Shown here piece after piece: positions 11,001 to 22,025 of a stretch of 64,000 bases of DNA (its first letter is position 1; each line of letters starts with the position of its first letter). The DNA is taken from positions 62,001 through 126,000 of the forward strand of contig JAUFSD010000005.1 in the NCBI GenBank assembly GCA_033030425.1. The letters run 5' to 3'. The position numbers and the translations under genes are program-made. The stretch is from Verpa conica (Eukaryota > Ascomycota > Pezizomycetes > Pezizales > Morchellaceae). The notes beneath the pieces are model-generated. The model saw only the letters and a list, made by a program, of their open reading frames with translations. It searched no databases and was not told where the DNA came from.

Positions 11001-12030
11001 GGCGATTAGACGGCTACCCCTCCCAGACTTGAAATACGACGAGATCATCTTACGAATGAGACAGCTTCGTGAAGATATCCTTCGAGGGCAGCGAAGTACC
11101 CTACCCTTACGGAATCGAAAAATGCAAGAACTTCTTATCTGGCTCTGGGACACTGTAGTAGGCCCGGTTTGCGAAAACCTTGAACTTCAGGCCGCTGTTA
11201 ACGACTCGCCACTTCCCCGAATATGGTGGATTGGTGTGGGACCCCTGGGGATGGCACCGTTTCATGCCGCCGGCCACCATTCTCCTGGATCAACGCTCAA
11301 CATCGCAAGTCGAGCAATTTCATCGTACACCCCCACTATCAAAGCTCTCTCATATGCCCGCGAGGGAAAAATTGACCTACCGGCTAGTAAAAAGCCCAAG
11401 CTACTTGCCGTCATGATGCCGACCACACCAGGCCACAAAAAACTGCGTGGCGCTAGTGAGGAGGTTCGCAAAATAGCCAATATGCTTCATGGTGATGGAG
11501 ATGACACCCTCGTTATGGAGCATCCGGGAGCTTCTGAGGTCCTTGAAAAGCTCCAGTTCTACCAAGCAGTTCATTTTTCATGCCATGGTGTCCCTGACCT
11601 AAAAAATCCCTCGAATAGCCGTTTACTTCTCTTCCAAGACGATGGTACAGAGTCAGGAAAGATTGATCCGTTGACAGTCGGAGAAATCTCGAGCAAGAAT
11701 ATGAGAAAGATGAACTCTCAGATTGCTTACCTCTCAGCTTGTTCTACAGCCGTCAACCGTTCGGATGATCTAGCGGACGAAGCAATCCATATTGCTAGTG
11801 GATTCCAGCTTGCCGGCTTCAGTCATGTTCTTGCAACCTTGTGGGAATCAAGTGATTCAGCTTGTGAAGAAGTCGCGGTTGAGTTTTACCGCTTGTTATT
11901 TGATCATGAGAAGGGCGGAAATGGACATCGTAAAGTTAGCTATGCGTTTCATTATGCTGTACGGAAGCTGCGGGAGAGAATCTGGCGTCAGCCGATCATT
12001 TGGGCCTGTTTTATACACACTGGTGCTTGA
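8062..12030 (+). CDS. TPR-CHAT protein (caspase-like CHAT protease with long TPR array)
   Basis: A single intron-free ORF of 1322 residues starting at an ATG. Residues about 110-785 are an array of roughly 14-15 TPR-like units with a nearly constant period of 45 residues, pattern HPxRAxxLxNLSNxLxxRY...LDDLxxAIxxxEEALxLTP. A linker with helical segments follows. Residues about 1050-1322 are a CHAT domain: IGVGPLGMAPFHAAGHH, then VHFSCHGVPD with the likely catalytic His at about 1175, and AYLSACSTAV with the likely catalytic Cys at about 1227. Both members of the dyad are present, so activity is expected. CHAT (Caspase HetF Associated with TPRs) is a clan CD peptidase family that includes the bacterial Craspase protease. 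There is no NACHT or other NTPase in this chain. The substrate is unknown; a role in recognition-triggered proteolysis or cell death is inferred from the family and the nearby HET gene. Confidence 0.9.
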   Translation: MERSPDTQPLKENEDGSYITELSVILDLIRASQPTQPAAPSKNLEDTIPDTAVLYTQTTGIDTLENLIKCIFDELGAAIFSGHILETSPEYGKIIQHIEAFRAALPVGYRPRGVLSSKLSALYHSRFSLSGNRNDLSKAIELGEEVLALLPAGHPVRLDNLNKLSRHFEKRYTRFGDSYDLEKAILLTEEIQTLISSVNDHWRVTVLDNLSRCYHSRYELLGRLEDLNTAILQAEERISLTPSDSAERATILSTLGTFLLSKYERLGDANDLEESIKHGEEAVGLTTIDHPNRAILLLRLANSLWRRFRSSGVLDDLTMSITQAEEAIKSTPIDESDLAVGLSTLSNCYSSRYRRFGNLDDLQISITHTEEALELTPIDHPERVNMLANLCNQLCGRYERLGNPQDLECAIEQAEHIVSSHLENHQFRASMLANLSNYLSRRYKLLGSLEDLNNAIEKAEQAIGCTPPQDINRNRRLVELSMAILLRHERFEALDDVERSIKLAEEAVSSTPKDDPNLATWLGCLSDSFYSRYELLGALSDLNKAIKRAEESLLVAPTDHPDRSTMLRNLSNHLRARYEQSTTFEDLERATRRANEALVLIPVDHPERANYLINLSNCLFQRYNRLKELDDLLKTIELTKEALSKTPAYHPDRADILGNLSIFLAHKYYDSGALEDLQISLRVSEEAVQSIHPSHPYRAGVLINIANQLSQGFEKSGAPELLDKAIELQEEALSLTPAENPNYGTLLISLGSLLDSRCEILPLVKDTYYAIGLYQVARGCISSKPGVRIIAARHSSSHLYRLHNLEVASSLLEEAVRMLVQICPRSSRREDLQHQLTEYSRLSSDAVSVAFQAGKDASHCLGLLELGRGIIMGLAIDCRSDISELRVEHLDLYTKIESLRSEVDSQFDFDEETYEQDRDRRIEAAVELGDTLNTIRQLPGFEGFLLPPNPEDLIAIASEGPIVIVNTTELGSHAIIVTDSAIRRLPLPDLKYDEIILRMRQLREDILRGQRSTLPLRNRKMQELLIWLWDTVVGPVCENLELQAAVNDSPLPRIWWIGVGPLGMAPFHAAGHHSPGSTLNIASRAISSYTPTIKALSYAREGKIDLPASKKPKLLAVMMPTTPGHKKLRGASEEVRKIANMLHGDGDDTLVMEHPGASEVLEKLQFYQAVHFSCHGVPDLKNPSNSRLLLFQDDGTESGKIDPLTVGEISSKNMRKMNSQIAYLSACSTAVNRSDDLADEAIHIASGFQLAGFSHVLATLWESSDSACEEVAVEFYRLLFDHEKGGNGHRKVSYAFHYAVRKLRERIWRQPIIWACFIHTGA

Positions 12031-12992
12031 TTTCATAAGATAGATTTACATGTGTAAGCGTATTACCGGAACCTATAGTACTTAGTGAAAACCGAGAAAC
12101 CTTGTTGACTATTCTTTGATGTTATTTCCATTTTCTTATTCTTTCCATTACGATTTTCGTAGATCCTCTTCCAGAGCCGTACTCCCAATAGTAATACGAA
12201 TGCTAAACTGAGTTCCAAATTTAGCTGGTTAAATATTCCGCTTTTTCATAGAGTATTCCGTTCTATATATCTGGGAGGATCACACGATTGGGCCAGAGTG
12301 ATGTGGTATGACCGGAAACTCCCTGCGGGTTTGTGTACCAAGCCCATAAAAACGCTACCTGCGAGGCAAAAAGTAAGTCTACACAGACTGAATGTTGGAA
12401 CATGTCATGATTTTATAGTTCATTATAACCATAGGACTCTTCCGGTCCCCCTAAAGCCCTTAACGCTCATGGAGATCATAACTTATCCATTCTATAAAGC
12501 CTAGGTCAAGTAGGGTTATTTATAAACCCTTACACTCGTTCGAAGCACTTTAACTTGATCAATTCTTACTACTGGCCTAATTATAGGCAGAGTGTAAATA
12601 CTAAGCAAAGTAACGCAGCTTCTGTGGCCCTTGTTTAGAGACTGGAAAGATATGAGCTATACTATTTTCAAGGCTATATAATGCAAAAAACCACCCCATT
12701 ACGCTCCAATAATATAATCATATACACTCCTTACTTTACAAATTCAATTTATCAGTATTAACCAACTTATATCCATGAATAGAAGTATAATTATAAGGGC
12801 CATTCATAGGAACATTACTACCAGCGAAATCGCAATCCCTTTCTATTGCCAAGATCAACAGATCTCTACTCACTCCGCAAATTCACTGTAAAGCTCATGT
12901 TTGGTAACTCAGTGGAAGAAATGACACAATTCTATGATTCATTAATCAGAATTCATATTCCAACTCAACTCTCCAGAAATCTATTGAAGCAG
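12031..12992. other. Intergenic, no supported gene
   Basis: The 3' flank of the TPR-CHAT gene and upstream DNA of the small Cys-rich gene. It is AT-rich; ORFs of 60-87 codons here have no motif and overlap the promoter of the next gene. Confidence 0.55.
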
Positions 12993-13142
12993 TATAAGTA
13001 CGGCTCTACCGACCGCCTCTTGTCATCTTCTCCACTTCTTCACTCCTCAACCATCATTCCAGCAGCCAAACCACACTTGCCTTCATCCTCACAACATACA
13101 AGCATTTGATATTTCAAGATCATTTCTTTCTAAACATCCACT
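12993..13142 (+). promoter_or_regulatory. Core promoter and leader of the small Cys-rich gene
   Basis: TATAAG at 12993-12998 is followed by a CT-rich tract (about 13004-13062) and then an A/C-rich leader ending in ATCCACT just before the ATG at 13143. This order (TATA, pyrimidine tract, short A/C-rich leader) is the usual layout of well-expressed filamentous fungal promoters. The initiation site is not proven. Confidence 0.6.
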
Positions 13143-13295
13143 ATGCCTCAATGCGAACATCGTGTTTGGAATAACGACAACCTTCACGGGAAAAGATGCG
13201 GCCAATGCGGCGGGAATGGTGAGGGCTATGGTGATCTTCGCGAGTGTAATGACTGCAAATTGGTTCTTTGCGACGATTGTTGGAGATGCATGTAG
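13143..13295 (+). CDS. Small Cys/His-rich protein (50 aa), possible zinc-binding knuckle
   Basis: ATG at 13143, TAG at 13293-13295, 50 residues. It carries Cys at 4, 19, 22, 35, 38, 43, 46 and 49 and His at 6 and 15. The pattern C-x-H, CGQC, CNDC, CDDC resembles paired zinc-binding knuckles. The middle is Gly-rich. There is no signal peptide or membrane segment, so it is probably intracellular. The strong promoter just upstream, good start context and dense regular CxxC spacing argue that it is a real gene despite its size. It lies on the same strand 1.1 kb after the TPR-CHAT gene. I do not recognise a named family; an adaptor, nucleic-acid-binding or metal-buffering role is possible but unsupported. 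Confidence 0.65.
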   Translation: MPQCEHRVWNNDNLHGKRCGQCGGNGEGYGDLRECNDCKLVLCDDCWRCM

Positions 13296-14490
13296 TGAAT
13301 TTTATGTCTAAATAGGAGGATTTATGGTCAGGCTAGGGTTTATAACGCCCTGAGTTGCATTTGTCTCTTTTTCTCATTCAGTGTGTTCATTCATAATAAT
13401 ATATCATAGAACCACATTGAATAAAAAAAACACTAAAGACTTCAAGTCAATATATTGTGACTACAAAACATAAGCCGTGATTAGCGACAAGTAACCTAAG
13501 CATATCACCTACATGTGAGGGATCTATTCTTCATATCTCTCAATTAAAACGTAGTCCCGAGACTACCGAGATCCCAAATATCAAATACAAAAGCTACCGT
13601 AAGTATATCCGGTTTATTTGGGATCTCCCTTGATTTATATATCCAAAGAGCAGCATCCCGGCCCGAGAAAGAACAAGCTATATCTCTATCACCGTCCCAG
13701 TTATATTAGAGTAGTCCGATGATTAAAATATACCAACCTAGAACTCTCGCCTATATCAACTACATAGAGTCTTTCCCGCCAAAATACCTGCCATCAGCGA
13801 GAGACCAGACCCCTAGTTTTCTATCCGATAGAGGAGCGGCACCCTTGAGTATATATCCTGATTAGGCCCTTTTAAAAAATAGAAAGTCTTGATAGAAGTA
13901 CTCAGTAGTATTATTCCGGCTTCAATTCCAGCAAGAATGAAATAAGCGATAGTAACAAGCGACCAAGCAAGTACCATAGTCTTTCGGCTCCATATACTTA
14001 TGCTTAATTTATTCATAAAAAAGCGACCAAGCGAGTGATACATGATGATATTAATTAGGTTAAGGTTACTACTACCGCCTTTACTCTCATTCTACACGCC
14101 TACATATATCTAAATTCACCACAAGGATAAAGTACATAATTATATAAAGCACAATTAATAGACACTAAACTAAGAAAACTACACTCATTATCACCCCCCC
14201 ATACTAGCCGCCTCTCAAGGTGTAGTGAGTCCCCTTGACCGGTGATCCAGACGGCAAACCACAATAGAAATAATACAAAGGCGCCCACTTCACATAGAAA
14301 CTATTACATGGAATATGTATTTGTATAATATTGGCATAAGTCACCCCGGCAGATAAACTGGTTAAATACATCTTGATATCCCTTTTACTAGGTTTCTGTA
14401 ATTCCTCAACAAGCTATACATCTGCAGTCGCCCCGTTATAATAGTGAATCTATTTCCTTGGTTAGCTTACACATTCACTGTCCGCGTAGC
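13296..14490. other. Intergenic, no supported gene
   Basis: AT-rich spacer between the convergent small Cys-rich gene and the CBM1 gene. It contains one copy of the dispersed CGAGTGATA motif at 14032-14040. Nothing else recognised. Confidence 0.55.
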
Positions 14491-15468
14491 TTAAGAATTT
14501 CTCACCGTATGGTCGTAGCACCCAGCCGGAGTGAGATACAAATAAGCCCCCAAATTAACGTATACCCTCTGACTCTCACAAATTAAAAAAGCTGCCGTAT
14601 TCGGCCTCGCAATATCCGGTGTAGTCCAAGTCACGGTGTCACCTTCTTTGTCAGCCAGCGACTTGGAAAAGATGGTCAACGAGGGATCGGTGCTGCTATA
14701 AAAGACTAGCTACTGATTTCCATAACGAACCTTGAAAAGCGAACGTTCCGTAAGTATCGGGTGTTGTGTCCCAGGTGACCAAGAGCTGATTCACAGTAGA
14801 ATCCGGTCTTACAGTAACATGTGCATAGAGAAGCGTACCAGTAGTGTTGATCAACTGCACGAGCTGACCATTTACGATGTTGAACTGTCCTGCAGTCGAT
14901 GCGTCGTTGAGGACTGCATCAGAAGCCGTCACTTCAATGGCATCAGTATATATTTTTTTTCTTGTACCAGACTCTCATATTGCACAGTATAGGTTGGATT
15001 TCGTACGAGGGGTGGAGGATTGCAAATACTTATGGTAGTTTGGTGTAGTCACTGCACGGATCCAATAATAGTTTGGCAGAAGGGTAGCACCTGGCCCAGT
15101 ACCAGTAGCACTCGGGCTGACGACTGTAGAAGATGCAGTAACCGTGATCGTGGGGACCGAAGATACAGAAGTTACAATAGTTGCGGACAACGTCGCAGAT
15201 GTTGCCACACTGGCATCCCCTGGGAGACATTGGGAGTACCAATCGTTGAGCTTCTCGCAGTGCCACCCACTCACGCAAGCGGTAGGTCCAGAGAAATTGA
15301 GTCCTACAATGACGGGATTTCTTAGTTAATTTTGCAATCCAAAGGTACACGACATGACAAGGAAGAGAGCATACCTCCACACTGCTGATAGCCACCGGCA
15401 GTCTGAGCGGAAACACCAACAACCGCAAAAGTAACAAAGGCCAAGGATGAGAAGCTGAGAGTCAACAT
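14491..15468 (-). CDS. Secreted CBM1 (fungal cellulose-binding) protein
   Basis: Four exons on the minus strand: 15468-15375, 15303-15007, 14931-14731 and 14642-14491, giving 247 residues; the three introns (71, 75 and 88 nt) all keep phase. Residues 1-21 are a signal peptide (MLTLSFSSLAFVTFAVVGVSA). The CBM1 follows at once: GGYQQCGG on exon 1 joins SGPTACVSGWHC and NDWYSQCLP on exon 2, with the family's Cys pairs and aromatic Trp/Tyr face. A Ser/Thr/Val-rich linker leads to a C-terminal domain of about 120 residues (YYWIRAVTTPNYHKYLQSS, AGQFNIVNGQLVQL, YGTFAFQG, DIARPNTAAFLI) that I associate with fungal CBM1-bearing proteins of unknown activity. No known glycoside hydrolase or LPMO active site is seen. 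It probably binds cellulose or plant cell wall outside the cell. Confidence 0.87.
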
Positions 15469-15565
15469 CTTTTCAAAAGATAGAAGATCAGATATTGAAA
15501 AGGCCAAAGCTCACTACCAACGGGTTGAATGAATTCAAACCCATAGCGAAGCGCACCCTCTCACC

Positions 15566-15577
15566 CTTTATATACCC
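15566..15577 (-). promoter_or_regulatory. TATA box of the CBM1 gene
   Basis: On the minus strand TATATAAAGGG lies about 100 nt upstream of the ATG at 15468, a usual distance for a fungal TATA-driven gene. Confidence 0.5.
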
Positions 15578-17771
15578 AGTATCCTAAGGCCCAAAGACAT
15601 ACATAGTGTAGCATAGTAAGTCTAGTGACTGTAAAGTAAAATTAGTTGAAAAGCGACGATCCAAACGGCGCCTGCCGGTTTCATGATTGTTAAAAAACCG
15701 TTAAACAGTGGAGTCCTAAAGAAAAGCTCCGTTCATCTACAGTTATGCGGGTGATCCCCAGCACATTGAGCTTATTTTCCCAGGGACGTGACGCTGGACC
15801 GAAGCGGATAAATTAAATCTCACACACAAACGTGTTCGTCGGGCCTTGGATCCGACGGGTGTTGATGGTTGGCAACGTTCCTTAATATGGCTAAATTAAG
15901 CGGAGATCAAATGTTTTTCCGCAACTGGGGAAGAGGAGGCAGCGGTCCGTATATATCGAGAGCCGTACCTGTAATAAACATGTCACTCAGGGGGGCAATC
16001 ACTACAAAGTACGACATCTGCCCCCCTGCCTGCCAGGCCAGGTCCAAGATGCCCACGATATTAATTACCGCCTAGCCCTGCTGGATTGTGGTACTCGGGC
16101 CACATTATGCAGCAACCCTGCGAGGGTTAGGTGTGCGTGCATCGGTACCTCTTGATACTTATAACTTCATGTATTGACCTGAAATAATCAGTACTCGTTC
16201 TACATGTAATCTATGAGCCCCCCAAAGATGAGACGAACCTTGGTCTTTCAGCCCGAAGGACAGATTACACGGGCGCTGACGCTGACGCTCTACACGGTAA
16301 TGCCAACGGAGTATGTGTGGAACTACTCCGAGAACTGTCCTATACTGGCAAAGCTGGCAGATACTTCAAGGGTCTAGCCTACCCCCCCCCCTATGGCCAA
16401 GTAATCCCGTTGAAACATAACATCCACAAACTCCTCCGGATCAACTGTGCATGGTGGCTGATGATGAAACTGGATCGAGTAGCTAAGGAGCGCAAGTACC
16501 AGGTATCAGATTTAGGCCATACACTTTAGGGTTAGGTGTAAACACAAATGTACCGGCTAGAAAAATAGATGTCTTACGTATATTATATCTCCGTGAATGG
16601 GGGGCCCGTACTTTGCCTTTGTATTTGTGAGTGACCTGTTAATTATAGAATGGCCCCATTTTCCCATTTTCGCTCATAATGTAGTGACACCCGAGAATTC
16701 TCATATGGTTCGCTCCGGTCAGATATACTCAAAAGGTTCGACATGTCGATGGCCAAGAGTCTGGGAAGAATTTTGTACATCCCCTCCAATACATTTCCTC
16801 GTGACAGAACCACAGAACGATAGACTTCTGATATTTTATCTCTAGTATATCAAGTCACCGAGGTACAAAACAAATAGAAATGACGTCCAAAAGATGTGCA
16901 CGTGGTAGTAAAAAGTTCGTAGAAAGATGCATATTGTTACCAATCACATAAACTGATGGTTCGCAGCCATATTGGCTGAATGACTATTGAGATCTTTTCG
17001 GAACAATGCGCTGCAAGCCGTTGATGTTACTGTGAGGAGTAGTCGGGGGAAAGGGAGATAAACATAGATTCTCAGATTTAATTCATTTATATTCGGCCTC
17101 AATACTCGATATAGCTAGTCCCACTTCATAGGCTCAAATCCTCCGCTTTTCGCAAGTATAGTGTATTGCGTAGGAGCCCAGAATACCTGGATCATACATT
17201 ATCATTCGGCCTGGCCCAAATTACCCCGCTTATAGCTTTATATTTTTCATATATTTTACGTCCGTGTGATCCCCAGATTATATCTACATGTATCCACATT
17301 GAGTCATATTTCATATTCCTGCCCGTTGTCTCAATTGTCTCCATTACTGCGGATACACAGCAAAGCTGGCTTTCTTCAGGGTTTCTTTTCACTTCTGTTA
17401 TTCAGGTATCTTTACTTCAAACCTCCAAAAATTCATATGACTGAATACAGCAGAGACTATCACAAAGCCTACTCAATTCTACTCTATTGAAAAAATCAAA
17501 AATAGCAAAATATACAAGTAACGTAGTTTCTTTTTGTAAAAAATTCACCGAGACCAAATAGCATAGTACATACACAAAACAGGTAGCTAGACATTTATGC
17601 CATATTAAAGAGTAATCTATAGTGCTAGCTCTCGCTATAATGACCCGCGCTCCCAGTAAATTATATCGAGAACCCGAATTAACAAGGTAGAATAATACAT
17701 ATAACCTCACGTGCAATTAATGCCTTATGTTTTTACTTGGATCACCCTGTCACCGAATCTCTTGGTTAGGC
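15578..17771. other. Intergenic, no supported gene
   Basis: AT-rich DNA with short unsupported ORFs in every frame. A run of 10 C occurs near 16381. I see no RNA gene, TIR or coding remnant. Confidence 0.5.
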
Positions 17772-20700
17772 ATGTTAACCACCACGATCTCCCAAACTCC
17801 TCGGAGCCTGAGGTGGGATTCCCGTTGTGCGGATGACCTCTCGCGGTGGTATTGGGAGGATTTCGGGTGTTTTTCGGCGAGTGTACCTAAAAGTATTGAA
17901 GACTGGGGGGTTTTCTTACCCCAGCCAAGCCTTCATTAGTGGCGGTTGCGGCGTGTCCTACCTGGCAACAACGATACCGCAACTTTTACAAACCTTTTCC
18001 TCCACTCCCGGCTTCAGCGGTTCCTGGGCCGTGAGCGTCCGACGTATTGCGATACCGAGGTCAGACGATTGCCTTGTGTACTGGAAGCATCTGAATGGCG
18101 TTTTCTTTACTCTCTACGGCACGATGTGTTGGGAAGCCTGCTCGCACTCGGGCGTTGAGACTCCCCCCAATCTCGATTTTTGACGTTGTTTCCCCAGAGG
18201 TCTGCTAGTCCGTAATTGTCAGAACGTGTGGCTTCCCCTAACCCTGGAGATCCAGGTGCTTCGTCACTTCTCAACACGAACTCGCAAGTCCCGTAGCCGT
18301 CACAACACTCCCGATGATGTATCCTCGACTGAGATTATCACCACAGGAAGATTCGAACAAGATGACATCTCCTCCCCTAAAGAGGCCACTATTACTAAGG
18401 TTAGCAGAACCAATCATATATCCAATATCTCAATGCCCTTGACTAACTCCCTATAAGAAGAATTACAATCTACCACACTCCCAATACCCCACTACATCTC
18501 CTCTTGCAAGGAAGATACTCGAAGAGAACTGGGGACACTCATCGTTCCGTCTTGAGCAAGAGGCAGTTATCTCAAGATTATTAGATGGTGGCAGTGCAGT
18601 TGCAGTCTTTCCAACAGGATCAGGCAAAAGCTTGTTGTATCAGGTTTCAGCACTCGGATTTGATCAACGTGATAGGGAGCTAGGAAAGCCAGTGAATCCC
18701 GGGATTACACTCGTCATCAGCCCGCTGATCGCCTTGATAAAGGTTTAACCCTCTCCCGTTTCGCACTTTACAAGTACTGAAAATCCCTTCTAGGACCAAA
18801 CACAAGACCTACAAGCTAGAGGCATCCCAGCTGCAGCTATCGATAGCTCACAACCCTACAAATCTATTCTCAAGGTTTACGATCAAATCAAGAATAACGA
18901 ATTAAGACTACTGTGAGCCCCTGTTCCTGGTCTGTACCCAGCGACCTAGCTACATGCTGACTAGCTAACCTAATCATACAGCTATTGCTCGCCTGAACGT
19001 CTTAGAAATGAATCGTTTATCAGAATTATTCAACAAACAACTGTCCGTATGATCGCGGTGGATGAAGCCCATTGTGTGTTAGAATGGGGGCATTCATTCA
19101 GGCCAGAATATCTCAAAGGTTTTACTCCTATCCGGCTAAGCGGGTTAACATGTTAGACTAGATAATCTAATGTTCTTCTTTAACCCCATAGTCGCCAGGT
19201 TTGCGAAAGAGATTAAAGCTGAGAGACTCCTTTGTGTGACAGCTACCGTGAGTGCTTCCGTAGACATTTTAGGTACTCTCTCATTTCTGGACTCGGGTCA
19301 GATTGAACAGGGTTATACTAACCGATAGAAATCCAAGGCCACCCAAAAAGTTGCTCTAAATGTTTGCTCCGCTTTCGGAGTTCCTACTGATGGCTTATTC
19401 CGATCAAGCAGCTATAGACCAAAGTTAGTCACAAAAAGTTTCTCTTGTAAAGATTTCTTACACTCCTAACATCTTTTCGTCGGTACTAGTCTTCAGTTAT
19501 TAGCCAAGTTTTTCCCGAAACCCCCGGACAGGCTAGACTACTTGAAAAGCTTCCTAGAAAAGAACCCAGGTGCTTCAATTGTCTACGTCACTACTCGAGC
19601 TGTGCTTAATACCTACTTAATTTCCCCACTGAGGACCTTACTAACATATCTACATAATAGCAATCAGAATATGTCGCGCAGGAGCTGGTCATAGCAGGCA
19701 TCAAAGCTCTAGCTTACCACGCCGGTATGGATTCATTTTCTCGAGGGTATACTCAGGATCAATTTATGGGGCAGGAAAACATCACGGTATACATAAATAT
19801 CCCCAGACATCGAAAAGCTGTTTGACTCATTTTTATACCAGATTGTCGCAACAATTGCATTTGGACTGGGCATAAATAAACCGAATATCAGAAACGTCAT
19901 CCACTACTGTCCACCTATGAGTTTAGAGGGATACAGGTATGTTCTAAACTTAATATCACCTCCTGAAGAACAAAACCTGATACCGTCAATCTTTACTGAC
20001 CGAGATACATAGTCAGGAAATTGGTCGCGCCGGCCGAGATGGCAAGCCGAGCAAGTGTATGGTCTTCATATCTCCCGAAGATTCCTTTATCCGAGACGCC
20101 CTTATACAATCGCATCTGATAAGAAAAAACGATATCAATAAATTCCTCAAAAATCTGTTTAAAGAGAACAAGACAGCTAAAGTTGGTGATATTATCGAAA
20201 GAAGCCAATTCACTGAAAGCAAAAACCTTGACATTGAAGTAAGAAACCGCCTGCCCACCCTCCTGACCACAGTATAGAGAAAGAAAATAATAACCTCAAC
20301 AAACAGATCGAAAACTTAGAGACACTTTACACAAAGCTAGAACTCCAATTTGGGCTTCTCCGCTCACTAAACCCCAAATATAACGTGTATACATATAGCG
20401 GCTCACTCTCTTCAATAAAGTCCAAAGCTGCACGAGTCATAGAAGAGCACTCAACCGGCGATTCAAGCCTCAAATCCATCGATATGGATTTCATAAGTGA
20501 TTTACTCAACCTAACACGGGACGCCATTACCCAAAAGCTCTATGACTGGGATGCACGCGGCGTTATTAATCTCCAGTGCGCTGGCACCATGTCACGATAC
20601 CGCATACTCCAACCTTTCCCGCAGACCCAAATAAACACGATCTCAACAACGACATCCCACCAGATAGAGTCATATCATGAACTACAATTAGAACGCAGCA

Positions 20701-21160
20701 AGAAATTCATAGATTTAGTCACCGGAAAAACCTGCTACGCCCTTCAGCTGGCAGAACACTTTGGAGACATAGGCGCAGTCCCGAAAACAGGATGCAATAA
20801 TTGCCAGTACTGCCTTACGAAGAAACCGGTCGACGTAACACTGACCCAGAAGAAAAAAAAACTCAGCACCTGGGGGCGAGACCGGGAACGGGCAGATGCG
20901 GTATTGAAGGCATGTCAGGATAAAAGCGATCCAGAGCTGTTGGCGAAAATCGCATATGGCGTCAGGAGTCCTAAGATCACTAGGTTAGGGTTCGGGCCGA
21001 GGAGCAAGGTGTTTAGAAGTATGATTGATTGTGATTTTGAGGTTAGTTACTCTCGCATTTATCATCCTGTTTTTCAGAGATTCATGTTACTATACTAATC
21101 ACTACTTTATGTGGGATTTAGGCTCTCGTCAAGCTATTCACGAAATTATGCAAGGATTAA
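17772..21160 (+). CDS. RecQ-family ATP-dependent DNA helicase, 14-exon model
   Basis: Proposed exons: 17772-17882, 17940-18153, 18200-18399, 18458-18742, 18794-18912, 18982-19118, 19192-19247, 19338-19423, 19490-19601, 19661-19786, 19842-19936, 20013-20238, 20280-21041, 21122-21160; the sum is 855 residues and all phases agree. The helicase core is clear: [12 protein letters not shown] (Walker A), [77 protein letters not shown] and [11 protein letters not shown]. It is followed by a RecQ-type zinc site ([20 protein letters not shown]). The last small exon ends [11 protein letters not shown]. RecQ helicases unwind DNA 3' to 5' in repair. Exons from 18458 on are well supported. The first three exons (about 175 residues) are weaker: an unknown N-terminal region, possibly another gene. 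The 41-nt intron at 20239-20279 is unusually short and could instead mark an indel. Confidence 0.8.
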
Positions 21161-22025
21161 TACAGTGGGGGACCCACCGTTCAGACTTCCCTGTACATAC
21201 ATACACTATATCGCGCGAATGGGTGGTCTACATTAGGTAGTTGGTCGTCAACAAATCCACTCCCCTCTATCATTATAAAAGCAGCTAGTAAATAATAGAA
21301 ATATAAATACAAACCTTAGGTAATCACTATTCTCATCTTTGTGAAATAGATACAAAGGTAGCCTTATGCTAACCCTGAGTTCATATGATCCAAGTCTGAG
21401 ACTATACCTATTATAGTATCTCCAATACCCAGATAACACCTATCCCCTACTATATTAAGATAGATGAGGAAAGATAATCGAAACCCAGGCTACTAAGGCT
21501 AAAGCTCACAGGGACCGAGTGATCTACAATGACTACACATGTAATTCACGGAGCAGGATTGGCCCATTCAGGCTAAGCCTAGATTATAGGCATAACCTAG
21601 GGACAGATGGCTACATTAAACTAGATAAAAAGTTTCCTTCAACACCGTAAATACCCCCAACTCCCACTCGCAGCTTATCCGCAGTTTCAGTAATATATCG
21701 ACAGGTGGCAGCCTGGAGTTTCACGATCAAGGTCCACAGGATGTCTTGTTCGACAGCCTTGTACCCAGTGTTAACAAGGCTGACTGATACCATTAGATTC
21801 CTCCGATACGCCAAGTGTTTTATTCACTACTACTTTCGTCATCCATGCCTTGCAGCGGCACAAAAATATTAAGGATCCCCTTTAGCCCCAGGAAAACACG
21901 CTTTAAAACTCATCAAGAAACATTAAATATTCATTTTTCACCCCACTGCTCAAGACGTATGTCTGCAGCAGTAACAAAATAGCCCTAAACAAATTTCTAT
22001 ACAAGAATAAAAGAAGCACAACATT
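21161..22025. other. Intergenic, no supported gene
   Basis: Spacer between the convergent RecQ-like and PHO88 genes. Short ORFs only, no motifs. Confidence 0.55.

Noticed and set aside
18362..18399. Alternative RecQ start at the ATG at 18362
   Set aside because: Its frame cannot join the helicase exon in phase through the 18400-18457 intron, whereas the overlapping frame can.
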